DNA of 64,000 nt from Dysgonomonas sp. 25 (GCF_010501075.1 NZ_QVMN01000003.1:76292-140291), one strand, 5' to 3'; shown: positions 1-9,400, counted from the stretch's first letter. Notes: generated from the sequence alone by a model not told the origin. Numbers and translations: made by a program.

Positions 1-1564
1 ACATTATAAGATAGACGGGAGAAATATTGCCGAACTGGCATCGCTGGATATACAGCAACTCTACAATTGGGTGCTGGATATTCCTTCGAAATTGTCTGAT
101 AAGCAAAATGCTATTGCGTCGGAGATACTGAAAGAAATACAATCCCGTCTCACCTTTTTGCTGGATGTAGGGTTAAGTTATCTTTCACTGAACAGGGCAT
201 CTGTCACCCTTTCGGGTGGAGAAACGCAGCGTATCCGTTTAGCAACGCAAATCGGTTCGCAGCTTGTGAATGTGTTGTATATCCTCGACGAGCCGAGTAT
301 AGGGCTGCACCAGCGGGATAATCACCGCTTGATAACTTCGTTGAAGAGACTTCGCGATGCCGGCAACTCGATTATAGTCGTAGAGCACGACAAGGATATT
401 ATGCTCGAGTCGGATTATGTAGTCGATTTAGGTCCCTTTGCCGGACGTAAGGGTGGAAAGGTTGTCTTTTCCGGAACGCCGGATGAGATGATGAAAGCTA
501 ATACGCTGACTGCCGATTATCTGAATGGAAGGCTCGAAATCCCTATCCCGAAAACACGGCGCAAAGGGATGGGTAAGCAGTTGGTGCTGAAAGGAGCTAA
601 AGGGCATAACCTCAAGAATGTATCGGCAACATTCCCGCTGAACACGTTTATTTGTGTCACGGGCGTGTCGGGCAGCGGCAAATCGAGCCTTGTCAACGGC
701 ACATTGCTGCCTGTGTTGAGCCAGCACCTCTATCGTTCGCTTGCCGACCCGTTGCCGTATAAGTCCATTTCGGGCTTGGAGCACGTCGATAAGGTGATAA
801 GTGTCGACCAGTCGCCTATCGGGCGCACGCCACGATCCAATCCGGCCACTTATACAGGTGTTTTTACGGATATAAGAAATTTATTTGTCAACCTTCCCGA
901 ATCCAAAATAAGAGGCTATAAGCCTGGGCGTTTTTCGTTTAACGTTGCCGGAGGGCGCTGCGAAGTCTGTAAAGGGAACGGTTATAAGATTATCGGGATG
1001 AACTTTTTGCCCGATGTGTTTGTTCCATGTGAAGAGTGCCACGGAAAGCGTTACAACCGCGAAACCCTCGAAGTACGATTCAAAGGAAAGTCGATAGCCG
1101 ATGTATTGGATATGACAATAAATGCGGCAGTTGAGTTTTTCGAGAATATACCCAATATACTGAATAGGATCAAAGTCCTGCAAGATGTAGGACTGGGATA
1201 CATCAAACTGGGGCAACCATCTACTACCCTTTCGGGTGGAGAGTCGCAGCGGGTGAAGCTGGCAACCGAATTAGCCCGCACGGATACGGGAAATACGGTA
1301 TACATTTTGGACGAGCCTACCACGGGGCTGCATTTCGAAGATGTGAGAATGCTACTCGATGTATTGAACCGTCTGGTGGAACGTGGAAACACGGTCATCG
1401 TTATCGAACATAATCAGGATGTTATAAAATCGGCCGATTATATAATCGATATGGGACCGGATGGCGGTACCGGCGGCGGAACAGTTGTTGCGGTAGGAAC
1501 TCCGGAGGAAATTATTAAAAAAGGAGAAGGTCATACAGCCAAGTTCCTAAAATCGGAATTTTAA
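1..1564 (+). CDS. uvrA: Excinuclease ABC subunit A, C-terminal part (cut by window start)
   Basis: UvrA is the ATP-dependent DNA-damage sensor of nucleotide excision repair; it dimerises and loads UvrB. The reading frame is open from the first bases of the window, so the 5' part of the gene lies upstream and about 520 residues are visible of the roughly 940 usual. Seen: the first ABC signature LSGGETQR (about nt 208) followed by a Walker B ILDEP; a second Walker [10 protein letters not shown] (about nt 662); a CxxC...CxxC zinc finger (nt 958-1050); a second signature LSGGESQR (about nt 1234) and Walker [12 protein letters not shown]. All motifs are intact. The ATG at nt 71 is internal, not the start. 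No partner uvr gene is in view. Confidence 0.97.
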   Translation, partial: HYKIDGRNIAELASLDIQQLYNWVLDIPSKLSDKQNAIASEILKEIQSRLTFLLDVGLSYLSLNRASVTLSGGETQRIRLATQIGSQLVNVLYILDEPSIGLHQRDNHRLITSLKRLRDAGNSIIVVEHDKDIMLESDYVVDLGPFAGRKGGKVVFSGTPDEMMKANTLTADYLNGRLEIPIPKTRRKGMGKQLVLKGAKGHNLKNVSATFPLNTFICVTGVSGSGKSSLVNGTLLPVLSQHLYRSLADPLPYKSISGLEHVDKVISVDQSPIGRTPRSNPATYTGVFTDIRNLFVNLPESKIRGYKPGRFSFNVAGGRCEVCKGNGYKIIGMNFLPDVFVPCEECHGKRYNRETLEVRFKGKSIADVLDMTINAAVEFFENIPNILNRIKVLQDVGLGYIKLGQPSTTLSGGESQRVKLATELARTDTGNTVYILDEPTTGLHFEDVRMLLDVLNRLVERGNTVIVIEHNQDVIKSADYIIDMGPDGGTGGGTVVAVGTPEEIIKKGEGHTAKFLKSEF

Positions 1565-1678
1565 CAAGTAAATAAAGAAAAATAGCTTCAAAAATCACAA
1601 AATGTGAAAGAACTAAAAAAAACAGTGAATAATTGTAAAATATTAGCCTGTTCTGTTAGGGGAATCAACTTTTTGTTA

Positions 1679-1686
1679 TAACTTTG
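1679..1686 (+). promoter_or_regulatory. Promoter -7 element of tpx
   Basis: TAACTTTG fits the Bacteroidetes -7 consensus TAnnTTTG and lies 36 bp before the tpx ATG. No convincing -33 TTTG is seen at the usual spacing, so only the -7 half is supported. Confidence 0.55.
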
Positions 1687-1722
1687 AGGTATCAACAGTA
1701 AAGAATCTGAAAGAAAGTTTAT

Positions 1723-2223
1723 ATGTCAAAAATAACATTTAAGGGTACGGATATTCATACAAATGGAGAGTTGCCCCAGATGAAAACAATAGCTCCTGAT
1801 TTTACACTTGTAAAGAGTGACCTGTTGGAGGTGAGTTTGAGAGACCTAAAAGGAAAAAATGTTATATTGAATATATTCCCAAGTTTGGATACTGCAGTAT
1901 GTGCGGCTTCGGTTCGTAAATTCAATAGTGAAGCAGCAAAATTGTCAAATACTGTTGTGCTGGCAATATCGGCGGATTTGCCTTTCGCGAGTGGACGTTT
2001 TTGTACGACAGAAGGAATCGAAAATGTAGTTCCTGCCTCTGTTTTCCGTAATCCTGAATTTGCGCAGAAATACGGTGTATTAATGACAGATGGCTCGCTC
2101 AAAGGCTTATTAGCCCGTGCTGTAGTTATTGTTAATCCCCAAGGGGAGATAATATATGAAGAATTAGTTCCTGAAGTTACTCAGGAACCTGATTATAAAG
2201 CTGCAATCAGCTCTATTGTGTAG
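1723..2223 (+). CDS. tpx: Thiol peroxidase Tpx
   Basis: Atypical 2-Cys peroxiredoxin that reduces H2O2 and alkyl peroxides using thioredoxin. The 166-residue length is normal. The peroxidatic cysteine is C60 within SLDTAVCAASVRKFN and the resolving cysteine is C94 within GRFC, the spacing expected for Tpx. It is a single gene with its own -7 promoter element and a hairpin terminator just after the stop. The upstream gene is uvrA on the same strand, 158 bp away, so the two are probably transcribed separately. Confidence 0.95.
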   Translation: MSKITFKGTDIHTNGELPQMKTIAPDFTLVKSDLLEVSLRDLKGKNVILNIFPSLDTAVCAASVRKFNSEAAKLSNTVVLAISADLPFASGRFCTTEGIENVVPASVFRNPEFAQKYGVLMTDGSLKGLLARAVVIVNPQGEIIYEELVPEVTQEPDYKAAISSIV

Positions 2224-2250
2224 TTTTGTAAAGTTTGTGTTAAGGTTGGG

Positions 2251-2287
2251 AAGTCTGCGAAGTTGATTTCGCGGGCTTTCTGTTTTT
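2251..2287 (+). terminator. Rho-independent terminator after tpx
   Basis: AAGTCTGCGAA pairs with TTCGCGGGCTT (11 bp including two G-U pairs, 6-nt loop), followed by a T-rich tract. It lies 27 bp after the tpx stop. Confidence 0.65.
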
Positions 2288-2370
2288 ATATACCTCACCT
2301 GATATTTCTTTTCTCTTTAAAAAAAATGTATATCTTTATAGCTCATATTCACTACTAAAAAAGCTATACA

Positions 2371-3066
2371 ATGATGAACTCCATACGAAAAACACCTCTC
2401 GAAGACTTTTATTTCTCCATCGGAAAATTGGTTGCAATAATGGGCATTGTATTGTTGTTTGGAGGCTATTTTTTCAAGATGGTGTATGTCTTGAATTTTG
2501 TAGTGAATATGGCATTCTTCGTTTCTTTTGCGGTGTGCCTGTTTGTTTTATTCAAATGCCTGCAATATGCCGGGGAAAAATGGGCGAGTTATCTCGTCGC
2601 CTTTCTGGTAGGGATATTCCTTATAGAAACAATGCTCTCATTCTTAGTCATGGTTACAGTTACGAGGGATAACGGGCAATTCTCTTATGAATTGTCAACC
2701 CGCATCTATCCGATAATCTCATCCGTTATTTCAGCCCTTTATCTGACACTTTCGATCTTGTTATTCCTTAAAAATAAGAGGGGAGGGCATTTTGTATTTC
2801 TGGCTATTGCTTTTTTGATATCTGCCATTTCGGGGGTAGTGATTTTGTTGCTGACCGCATCGATAGACGTAACTCTTGCTACTAATCTGGAGAGGGCAAA
2901 GACCTATTTTATTAATTATCTTATCGGTGCCTTTTCGGGTACTCTGATGCTGATAGCCTTGTTTTATACATTCAGTAAGGAAAAGAAACTGCAACAAGAG
3001 CAGTTCATAAGTTCGTTCGAAGAGAAAACTGATTATCGGATAATCGATAATCTCCCTAAAAGATAA
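2371..3066 (+). CDS. Polytopic membrane protein of unknown function
   Basis: A 231-residue protein I do not recognise. About six hydrophobic segments can be traced (roughly residues 17-35, 41-62, 70-95, 114-133, 138-163 and 183-202), with a short charged tail after residue 205. There is no signal peptide, repeated motif or obvious catalytic residue. It lies between tpx and prfA with spacers of about 150 and 105 bp, so operon membership is unlikely. Confidence 0.7.
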   Translation: MMNSIRKTPLEDFYFSIGKLVAIMGIVLLFGGYFFKMVYVLNFVVNMAFFVSFAVCLFVLFKCLQYAGEKWASYLVAFLVGIFLIETMLSFLVMVTVTRDNGQFSYELSTRIYPIISSVISALYLTLSILLFLKNKRGGHFVFLAIAFLISAISGVVILLLTASIDVTLATNLERAKTYFINYLIGAFSGTLMLIALFYTFSKEKKLQQEQFISSFEEKTDYRIIDNLPKR

Positions 3067-3135
3067 GAACTATCACCCTTTCGTTTTTAACAGCGCCGGA
3101 CTGATTTTTTCTTTCGGCAATTGAAGTTATTTGCT

Positions 3136-3143
3136 TACCTTTG
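3136..3143 (+). promoter_or_regulatory. Promoter -7 element of prfA
   Basis: TACCTTTG matches TAnnTTTG and lies 28 bp before the prfA ATG. The flanking string TACCTTTGACGCC recurs at the promoter near 25428. Confidence 0.55.
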
Positions 3144-3171
3144 ACGCCTGAAATAAGTAGATAAAACGAAC

Positions 3172-4257
3172 ATGTCTCAACAGTCTTTATTAGAGAAACT
3201 TGACGCTTTGTATATCCGTTTCGAGGAGATAGGCAAACTCATTACCGACCCCGCCGTGATAGCGGATATGAAACGATATGTAAAGCTCAACAAGGAATAC
3301 AGCGACTTAGAAAAAATATCGAACGCCCGCTCGGAGTATATTCAGGTGATGACAAGCATCGACGAGGCGAAAAAGATACTCGATTCGGAAAATGATGCCG
3401 AATTGAGGGAGATTGCACGCGAAGAACTGGACGAAGCGTCTAATCGGTTACCCGAATTAGAGGAAGAGATAAAAATGCTTTTAGTCCCTGCCGATCCGCA
3501 GGATGAAAAGAATGCCATTGTCGAAATTCGTGGAGGCACGGGAGGTGACGAGGCGGCTATTTTTGCGGGCGACTTGTACCGGATGTATATCAAATTCTGC
3601 GAAACTATGGGTTGGAAAACCGAATTGAGCAGTTGTACAGAAGGTACATCGGGTGGATACAAAGAGGTTATTTTCACCGTTGCAGGCGCGGGGGTATATG
3701 GTATTCTGAAATACGAATCGGGTGTACACCGCGTACAGCGCGTTCCGGCAACCGAAACGCAGGGACGTGTGCATACATCGGCCGCTACGGTGGCTGTATT
3801 GCCCGAAGCCGAGGAGGTAGACGTAGAAATAAATCCGGCCGATCTGGAATGGCAAACTGCCCGTTCGAGTGGTGCGGGAGGACAGAATGTAAATAAGGTG
3901 GAGACGAAGGTGCAGCTGACGCATAAGCCGACAGGCATCATGATTCAGTGCCAGGAAGCCCGTTCGCAGTTGGCTAACAGGGAAAAGGCTTTGCAGATGC
4001 TACGTGCGAAACTTTATGATATAGAGTTGACTAAGTATCAGGAGGATATTGCATCGAAGCGTAAGACGATGGTTTCGACCGGCGACCGTTCGGCCAAAAT
4101 CCGTACCTATAACTATCCGCAGGGGCGTGTGACCGATCACCGTATCAACCTCACGTTGTACAACTTATCTGCTATAATGGATGGTGAGATTAAACCGATT
4201 CTCGACCAGTTGATTATTGCCGAGAATGCCGAGCGTCTCAAAGAAAACGAACTTTAA
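3172..4257 (+). CDS. prfA: Peptide chain release factor 1
   Basis: RF1 recognises UAA and UAG stop codons and triggers peptidyl-tRNA hydrolysis on the ribosome. The 361-residue length is typical. The stop-codon-reading tripeptide PAT is at residues 192-194, which separates RF1 from RF2 (SPF), and the catalytic GGQ is at 236-238 in [11 protein letters not shown]. pyrF follows after 15 bp on the same strand, so the two are probably co-transcribed, as in other Bacteroidales. Confidence 0.97.
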   Translation: MSQQSLLEKLDALYIRFEEIGKLITDPAVIADMKRYVKLNKEYSDLEKISNARSEYIQVMTSIDEAKKILDSENDAELREIAREELDEASNRLPELEEEIKMLLVPADPQDEKNAIVEIRGGTGGDEAAIFAGDLYRMYIKFCETMGWKTELSSCTEGTSGGYKEVIFTVAGAGVYGILKYESGVHRVQRVPATETQGRVHTSAATVAVLPEAEEVDVEINPADLEWQTARSSGAGGQNVNKVETKVQLTHKPTGIMIQCQEARSQLANREKALQMLRAKLYDIELTKYQEDIASKRKTMVSTGDRSAKIRTYNYPQGRVTDHRINLTLYNLSAIMDGEIKPILDQLIIAENAERLKENEL

Positions 4258-4272
4258 GTAACCAAATACAAT

Positions 4273-5097
4273 ATGACTAAACAAGAACTAATCGAAAACA
4301 TCAGGCAAAAGAAATCCTTTTTATGTGTGGGGTTGGATACGGATATAAAGAAAATCCCGCAACATTTATTGGAAGAAGAAGATCCCCTCTATGCCTTCAA
4401 TAAGGCAATTGTAGATGCTACTGCCGGGTATTGCGTGGCATATAAGCCGAATATGGCTTTCTACGAAAGTATGGGGCTGAAAGGGATTCTTTCGTTAGAA
4501 AAAACAATTGAATATATCCGAACCAAATATCCGAACCAATTTATAATCCTCGATGCAAAGCGCGGAGATATAGGCAATACGTCCGAGATGTACGCTGCTT
4601 CGGCTTTCGAGCACCTCAAAGCGCATGCCGTGACCGTAGCTCCTTATATGGGCGAGGATAGTGTGAAGCCTTTCTTGAAATACCCTAAAAAATGGGTTAT
4701 ATTATTGGCTTTGACTTCAAACAAAGGTTCGCAGGACTTTCAGATGCTGAAAGATGCCAAAGGCGAACATTTGTACGAAAAAGTTTTGAAGAAATCGCAG
4801 GAGTGGGCAGCGGACGATCAGATGATGTATGTTGTGGGTGCTACGCAGGGACAGCTGTTTGAAGAAGTGCGTAAGATTGTACCGAATCACTTCTTGTTAG
4901 TTCCCGGAGTGGGTGCTCAGGGTGGAAGCCTCGAGGAAGTGGTGAGATACGGGATGACTGCCGAATGCGGATTGCTGGTAAACTCTTCCCGTGGGATTAT
5001 TTATGCCGACAATACGATAGATTTTGCCCGTGCAGCAAAACACGAAGCGCAGAAGATACAACAAGAAATGGCGGGATATTTAGAAAGAATATTTTAA
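4273..5097 (+). CDS. pyrF: Orotidine 5'-phosphate decarboxylase, type 2
   Basis: Catalyses the last step of de novo UMP synthesis, OMP to UMP plus CO2. The catalytic K-x-x-D block [12 protein letters not shown] is at residues 93-104 (K96, D99), and the phosphate-loop region [10 protein letters not shown] is present. At 274 residues it belongs to the longer type-2 family. It is the last gene of the prfA-pyrF unit, with a hairpin terminator 28 bp after the stop. Confidence 0.96.
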   Translation: MTKQELIENIRQKKSFLCVGLDTDIKKIPQHLLEEEDPLYAFNKAIVDATAGYCVAYKPNMAFYESMGLKGILSLEKTIEYIRTKYPNQFIILDAKRGDIGNTSEMYAASAFEHLKAHAVTVAPYMGEDSVKPFLKYPKKWVILLALTSNKGSQDFQMLKDAKGEHLYEKVLKKSQEWAADDQMMYVVGATQGQLFEEVRKIVPNHFLLVPGVGAQGGSLEEVVRYGMTAECGLLVNSSRGIIYADNTIDFARAAKHEAQKIQQEMAGYLERIF

Positions 5098-5124
5098 GCC
5101 GGAGTAAAAATATATTGAAGGAAG

Positions 5125-5160
5125 GTGCATTGTTCTGTTAAGGATGATGCACTTTTTTTA
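5125..5160 (+). terminator. Terminator after pyrF
   Basis: GTGCAT and ATGCAC form a short stem around a 16-nt loop and are followed by seven T residues. Confidence 0.55.
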
Positions 5161-5200
5161 TCTATACTGAAATAGTTGACGAGTAAAGTCACCTCCCCCT

Positions 5201-5571
5201 GCCCCCTCCACAAGAGGGGGAGAAAAAATGCTCCAAAGCGATGGAGGTAAGTAGAGTTACTTTTCCCTGTCATCCCGAGTGTATACGAGGGAGCTCTCAC
5301 TGATAGTGTGACGAGATGCCCCAGATAAACTTCGGCATGATAGTCGCGTCTACACCTTCGTGTTCTTCGTGTAGAATCTTTGAGACCTTTGAGTCGCCTA
5401 CGCTCCTCGAACGTTGTTTGTGGTTAAGTAATTATTAAGTTGACAAGTAAACAAGTATATGAGTTTACGAGAAAAAGGTAACACTGAGGTTCACAGAGAA
5501 GACACTGAGGTACAATGAGAAAAGTAACGCGATAAAAAACATTGAAAAGAAGTAGAGGTTTGTTACTTTTT
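5201..5571. repeat. Gene-free region with dispersed and degenerate intergenic repeats
   Basis: The interval 5098-5825 has no credible gene. From left to right it holds a C/G-rich hairpin (about 5190-5222, CCCCCTCC pairing with GAGGGGGA); a TGTCATCCCGAG...TTCGGCATGATA block (5268-5342) preceded by GTTACTTTT; two degenerate tandem units starting ACACTGAGGT (5481-5501 and 5502-5522); and a 51-bp unit (5521-5571) with AAAGTAAC and GTTACTTTTT at its ends. The 51-bp unit matches the reverse complement of 37404-37454 at 43 of 51 positions. The TGTCAT block is also found there in the opposite orientation. The first tandem unit resembles the inverted repeats around the GxxExxY gene at 13.3 kb. The open frame 5094-5300 on the minus strand is made of this repeat sequence and is not a gene. 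Confidence 0.7.
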
Positions 5572-5791
5572 GGGGAATATTAAAAAAATGACAAAACAAA
5601 AAACACTGTATCGCGTCAAATCTGTCAAGTGTGTCAAGTTTTAACTAAATTTCGCTTGATAATCAATGTGTTCGTGTTTTTACACTGAATTCATCCTGTC
5701 CATTTCGACAATATAACAGGATGGTTGCGATAGAAAGCGCATGATTCACATTCTTTATAAAATTATACTGACAGATTTGGAATAAAATATG

Positions 5792-5799
5792 TAATTTTG
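5792..5799 (+). promoter_or_regulatory. Promoter -7 element before the sigma-54 regulator gene
   Basis: TAATTTTG fits TAnnTTTG, 27 bp before the ATG at 5826. No clear -33 element is seen. Confidence 0.5.
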
Positions 5800-5825
5800 T
5801 CAGGTTTCTTAATTAAAGTGAGTTT

Positions 5826-7073
5826 ATGAATCTACCCAATATACAGCAGGTTAAACAACGCTTTGGGATTATCGGGAACAATCCCGATCTGAACAGGGCG
5901 ATCGAAATAGCTTTGCAGGTTGCTCCCACCGATTTGTCTGTCCTTGTTACGGGCGAAAGTGGGGTTGGTAAAGAGAGTTTTCCGCAACTGATTCATCAAT
6001 ACAGCCACCGCAAACACGGAAACTATATCGCCGTCAATTGCGGTTCGATACCCGAAGGAACAATCGATTCGGAGCTTTTCGGACACGAAAAAGGCTCTTT
6101 TACAGGAGCTACGGGCGAGCGAAAAGGATATTTCGAATATGCGAATAAAGGAACCATCTTTCTGGATGAGGTAGGCGAACTTCCGCTTTCTACTCAGGCG
6201 CGCCTTTTGCGCGTACTCGAAACGGGAGAATATATCAAAGTCGGCTCGTCGAAAGTGGAAAAAACCGATGTGCGCGTGGTGGCAGCTACCAATCTGGATA
6301 TGATAGAGGCAACCAAGAACGGCAAGTTCCGCGAAGACCTTTATTATCGGCTAAACACCGTTCCTATCCGTATTCCGGCTCTACGCGACCGCAAGGAGGA
6401 TATTCCTTTGCTCTTCCGCAAGTTCGCAAGCGATTGTGCCGAGCGGTACAGCATGCCTCCGGTGACGCTGACCGATGCTGCCCGCACGATGTTGAAGGAA
6501 TACCGCTGGCCGGGCAATATCCGCCAATTGAAGAATATTACCGACCAAATCTCTATCATAGAGCAAGAGCGGGAAATTACGCCCGAGATATTACAATTAT
6601 ATCTTCCTGCCAACGAGGTGGGGATGATTCCGCTCAGCTATGGCGAGAAGGATGAGCAATACCGGACATTCAACAATGAGCGCGAAATCCTATACCAGCT
6701 CTTGTTTGATATGCGGAAAGACGTGAACGACCTGAAACAGGTGGTGCGCGATATGGTTGCCGGCAATTTGTCGGCGGCAGATGTGAAGAAGGAAGTTTCG
6801 TTGACGCCGATTGTCGTTAATAAATCGGAACTGCCTGCAATCATCCATCCGAAGAATGATAACAATACTCATCCCGGAGAGGATGAGATAGAAATAATCG
6901 ATATTCAAGATCCCGAAAAGGATTCCTTTTCTTTGGAAGAAGTCGAAAAGGAAATGATAAAGAAAGCATTGGAGCGCCACAACGGGAAGCGTAAGAATGC
7001 AGCGCAGGATTTGAAGATATCGGAACGAACCCTTTACCGTAAAATAAAAGCTTACAATCTTGAAGATTTATGA
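5826..7073 (+). CDS. Sigma-54-dependent transcriptional regulator (AAA+ plus Fis-type HTH)
   Basis: An enhancer-binding protein that would use ATP to open RNA polymerase-sigma-54 promoters. It has no receiver or other sensory domain: the AAA+ domain begins near residue 14. Walker A is GESGVGKE (43-50), Walker B IFLDE (111-115), and the sigma-54 contact loop reads GSFTGA (90-95) instead of GAFTGA. The arginine and sensor regions look complete, and a Fis-type helix-turn-helix occupies about residues 372-415. A charged linker (about 270-360) separates the two domains. The stop overlaps the lptE start by 4 bp, so it heads the lptE-TPR-secG operon. With no input domain, its activity may be set by a partner or by its amount. 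Confidence 0.92.
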   Translation: MNLPNIQQVKQRFGIIGNNPDLNRAIEIALQVAPTDLSVLVTGESGVGKESFPQLIHQYSHRKHGNYIAVNCGSIPEGTIDSELFGHEKGSFTGATGERKGYFEYANKGTIFLDEVGELPLSTQARLLRVLETGEYIKVGSSKVEKTDVRVVAATNLDMIEATKNGKFREDLYYRLNTVPIRIPALRDRKEDIPLLFRKFASDCAERYSMPPVTLTDAARTMLKEYRWPGNIRQLKNITDQISIIEQEREITPEILQLYLPANEVGMIPLSYGEKDEQYRTFNNEREILYQLLFDMRKDVNDLKQVVRDMVAGNLSAADVKKEVSLTPIVVNKSELPAIIHPKNDNNTHPGEDEIEIIDIQDPEKDSFSLEEVEKEMIKKALERHNGKRKNAAQDLKISERTLYRKIKAYNLEDL

Positions 7074-7576
7074 AAAAGAACCTGTTATTAATACTTATTA
7101 TCCCCTTCTTAGTGGGAGGTTGTAAAGTTTCTTATGGCTTCACGAGTGGCTCTATCGACTACGACGTATTGAAAACCATCCAGATACACGATTTCCAGAA
7201 TCAGGCATTAGAAGTGTATGCTCCTTTGACGCAGCAATTCAATGAAGATATGCGCGATTTCTTTACCCGCAATACCAAGTTGAATTTCACCAATGTCAAT
7301 CCCGACATCGAATTCGAAGGAGAGATTATCCGCTGGGATTTTGCGCCGTTGGATGTGAAAGAAGATGCATTTGCCGCTCAAACACGCCTCACAATGAGTG
7401 TTCGCGTGCGCTACCGGAATAATAAGCAACCCGAAAAGGACAAAGAGGAAACTTTCACGGCATACCGCGACTTCGATGCCAGTTCGCTGGTGTCCGAAGC
7501 ACAAGACCGCTTAATACCTCAATTGAACAAGGAGATTATAGACCAGATATTTAACTCTACCCTTTCTGACTGGTAA
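7070..7576 (+). CDS. lptE: LptE family lipoprotein (LPS assembly)
   Basis: Outer-membrane lipoprotein expected to plug LptD during LPS insertion. The protein has 168 residues and a lipoprotein signal peptide whose lipobox VGGC places the acylated cysteine at residue 18. The body shows the Bacteroidetes LptE pattern, starting with YGFTSGSIDYD and a predicted alpha/beta fold; the match is by family pattern, not a strict motif. It overlaps the preceding regulator by ATGA and is followed 3 bp later by the TPR-like gene. Confidence 0.85.
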   Translation: MKKNLLLILIIPFLVGGCKVSYGFTSGSIDYDVLKTIQIHDFQNQALEVYAPLTQQFNEDMRDFFTRNTKLNFTNVNPDIEFEGEIIRWDFAPLDVKEDAFAAQTRLTMSVRVRYRNNKQPEKDKEETFTAYRDFDASSLVSEAQDRLIPQLNKEIIDQIFNSTLSDW

Positions 7577-7578
7577 GG

Positions 7579-8358
7579 ATGGACGTACAGGAACTATACA
7601 GCTTGATAGAAGGGGAGGAGCAATTGGACAAATCGCACCAATCCGCCTTGAAAGCTCTTGTCGGGGAATATCCTTATTTTCAGGCAGCTGTATTCTTGTA
7701 TCTGAAATCGTTGTATATCGATAATATCGATTTGTTCCGAACCGAACTCGAACGGTTGAGTATGGCTGTTTCGGATCGTAAGGCGCTGTTTTTCTTTATA
7801 ATGGGAGAGGAATATAAAAAATACACCTCACAGACGAAGAAAAAGGAACTACCCGAAGATAAGACAGAAGCGTTACTTAACGCTTTCTTTGAGGCAAAAG
7901 GCCAAGATGAGGAATCAGATACTATACCGGAATACGAGCTGGGCTATTCGTCTTTGATATCGTCTGATTATCTGACTTATATGGCGAAAGTCGAGCAGAC
8001 GGGAGCAGAAGAAAGCGGTTCAACCGATACATCCGGGAATAAAAGCCTGAAACATCAGGTTATCATCGATTCGTTTATCAAGAAATCGGAAGAAGAAGGC
8101 GGTATACGCATCACGGCTGACAGTCAGGAATATATAGCTCCCGACACCGCTTCCGAAAAAGAAGAAGAACTGGACGACGACTTGTTCTTCACCGAAACGC
8201 TGTCTAAAATCTATATAAAACAGCGGAAGTATGAGAAGGCCTATAAAATAATTAAACATTTAAGTTTGAATTATCCGAAAAAAAATGTTTACTTTGCAGA
8301 CCAATTGAGTTTTCTCGAAAAATTGATTATAAATTCGAAATTTAAAGATAAAATATGA
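7579..8358 (+). CDS. Conserved TPR-like protein of the lptE-secG operon
   Basis: A 259-residue cytoplasmic protein with no signal peptide or membrane helix. It is helical and acidic; the segment from about residue 205 (TETLSKIYIKQRKYEKAY) fits a tetratricopeptide-like helical pair, and the N-terminal part has a similar helical pattern. No function is known to me. It sits between lptE and secG, 3 bp after the former and overlapping the latter by 4 bp, a conserved Bacteroidetes order that suggests some tie to envelope or secretion processes. Confidence 0.75.
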   Translation: MDVQELYSLIEGEEQLDKSHQSALKALVGEYPYFQAAVFLYLKSLYIDNIDLFRTELERLSMAVSDRKALFFFIMGEEYKKYTSQTKKKELPEDKTEALLNAFFEAKGQDEESDTIPEYELGYSSLISSDYLTYMAKVEQTGAEESGSTDTSGNKSLKHQVIIDSFIKKSEEEGGIRITADSQEYIAPDTASEKEEELDDDLFFTETLSKIYIKQRKYEKAYKIIKHLSLNYPKKNVYFADQLSFLEKLIINSKFKDKI

Positions 8359-8684
8359 CTTTAACGACTGTATTTACCGTATTGATTGTAATAGCATCTA
8401 TCATCCTCATTTTAGTTGTACTTGTCCAAAAATCGAAAGGTGGAGGTTTGGCATCGAATTTCTCATCGTCAAATGCTATCATGGGTGTCCGTAAGACAAC
8501 CGACTTCATTGAGAAGGCGACTTGGGCGCTTGCAGGATTCATTATTATCCTGAGCATTGCTTCTGTCACTCTTCGTGTGAAAGGACAGGCGAAAGAGAGT
8601 TCGGTATTGGAAAATGCTCCGGTTCAGCAAAACAATATTCCGGGATTCCCATCTTCGCCGGATAACAATCAGAATAATCAGTAA
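8355..8684 (+). CDS. secG: Preprotein translocase subunit SecG
   Basis: Small membrane subunit of the SecYEG translocon. Of its 109 residues, two hydrophobic segments (about 3-23 and 54-71) flank a glycine-rich loop KSKGGGLASNFSSS that is diagnostic of SecG. The tail is rich in Q, N and P. It is the last gene of the operon, its ATG overlapping the previous stop, and a strong terminator follows. Confidence 0.93.
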   Translation: MTLTTVFTVLIVIASIILILVVLVQKSKGGGLASNFSSSNAIMGVRKTTDFIEKATWALAGFIIILSIASVTLRVKGQAKESSVLENAPVQQNNIPGFPSSPDNNQNNQ

Positions 8685-8707
8685 TATCGATTTTTAAGAT
8701 ATAGGAG

Positions 8708-8742
8708 ATACCTGCTAAATTATCATAGCAGGTATTTTTTTA
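8708..8742 (+). terminator. Terminator after secG
   Basis: A perfect 10-bp stem, ATACCTGCTA paired with TAGCAGGTAT, is followed by a run of T residues. Confidence 0.85.
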
Positions 8743-8792
8743 CTTTACATTGTGCCAAAAGGTTAATTCACTATAAAATAGCTTCGGCAGGC

Positions 8793-8822
8793 TTGATATA
8801 TCGAAAAATATGTATATTTTTG
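8793..8822 (+). promoter_or_regulatory. Promoter of the CD225-like gene
   Basis: TTG at 8793 and TATTTTTG at 8815-8822 are separated by 19 bp, close to the Bacteroidetes consensus. The start codon is 38 bp downstream. Confidence 0.5.
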
Positions 8823-8860
8823 AAAAAGAAAATTAATTAGTCACTAAAACTCATAAAACT

Positions 8861-9376
8861 ATGTCAGAAGAATTAAACAATCAGCCTCAACAAGAGCCAC
8901 AATCGGCTGCTGAAAACAATGAGGCGCAAAACCAAACGGCCGAAACTAACAATACTACGCCTCCGCAGCAAACACCTCCGCCTGCATCGCCAACTCCTAC
9001 ATCAGGATATACTTCGATGTATGAGAAGCCGGCATCAAGCAATGACCTCAATGATGCTGTAATGCCTAAGAACAATATGGCGTTGGGTATTGCCGGTACA
9101 GTAATAAGTGTACTTGCTTGTTGTACTTTCTTCTGGTGGATACCAGGGTTAGTCCTTGGGATTGTTTCTATTGTGTTCTCTACACAAGTAAAATCTAAAT
9201 TCAACGCCGGAGATATCGATGGTGCAGAAAGTGCTGCGAAGAATGCTAAGATATGTGGTTTCATTTCTATTGCATTGGGCGGTCTTGCGCTCCTATACCT
9301 AATCATTATCTTAATCACTTCTGGTCCGGTATTTATGGAGGAATTCAACAGACAAATGGAAATGCAAGGATATTAA
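8861..9376 (+). CDS. CD225/dispanin-like membrane protein
   Basis: A 171-residue protein in two parts: a hydrophilic N-terminus (about residues 1-70) rich in Q, N, P, T and E, then two membrane segments (about 73-107 and 131-156) around a cytoplasmic loop KSKFNAGDIDGAESAAKNAK. That loop pattern, with small residues and a K/A-rich amphipathic stretch, fits the CD225/dispanin family. The bacterial function is unknown. It is followed by a DUF2752 gene, a frequent neighbour of such proteins in Bacteroidetes, though a terminator-like hairpin lies between them. Confidence 0.75.
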   Translation: MSEELNNQPQQEPQSAAENNEAQNQTAETNNTTPPQQTPPPASPTPTSGYTSMYEKPASSNDLNDAVMPKNNMALGIAGTVISVLACCTFFWWIPGLVLGIVSIVFSTQVKSKFNAGDIDGAESAAKNAKICGFISIALGGLALLYLIIILITSGPVFMEEFNRQMEMQGY

Positions 9377-9400
9377 TCCTTCCTACCCGATATAATAAAG

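Noticed and set aside
5094-5300. Minus-strand open frame after pyrF
   Set aside because: It is made of terminator and repeat sequence, has no recognisable protein pattern and overlaps the C/G hairpin and TGTCAT block.
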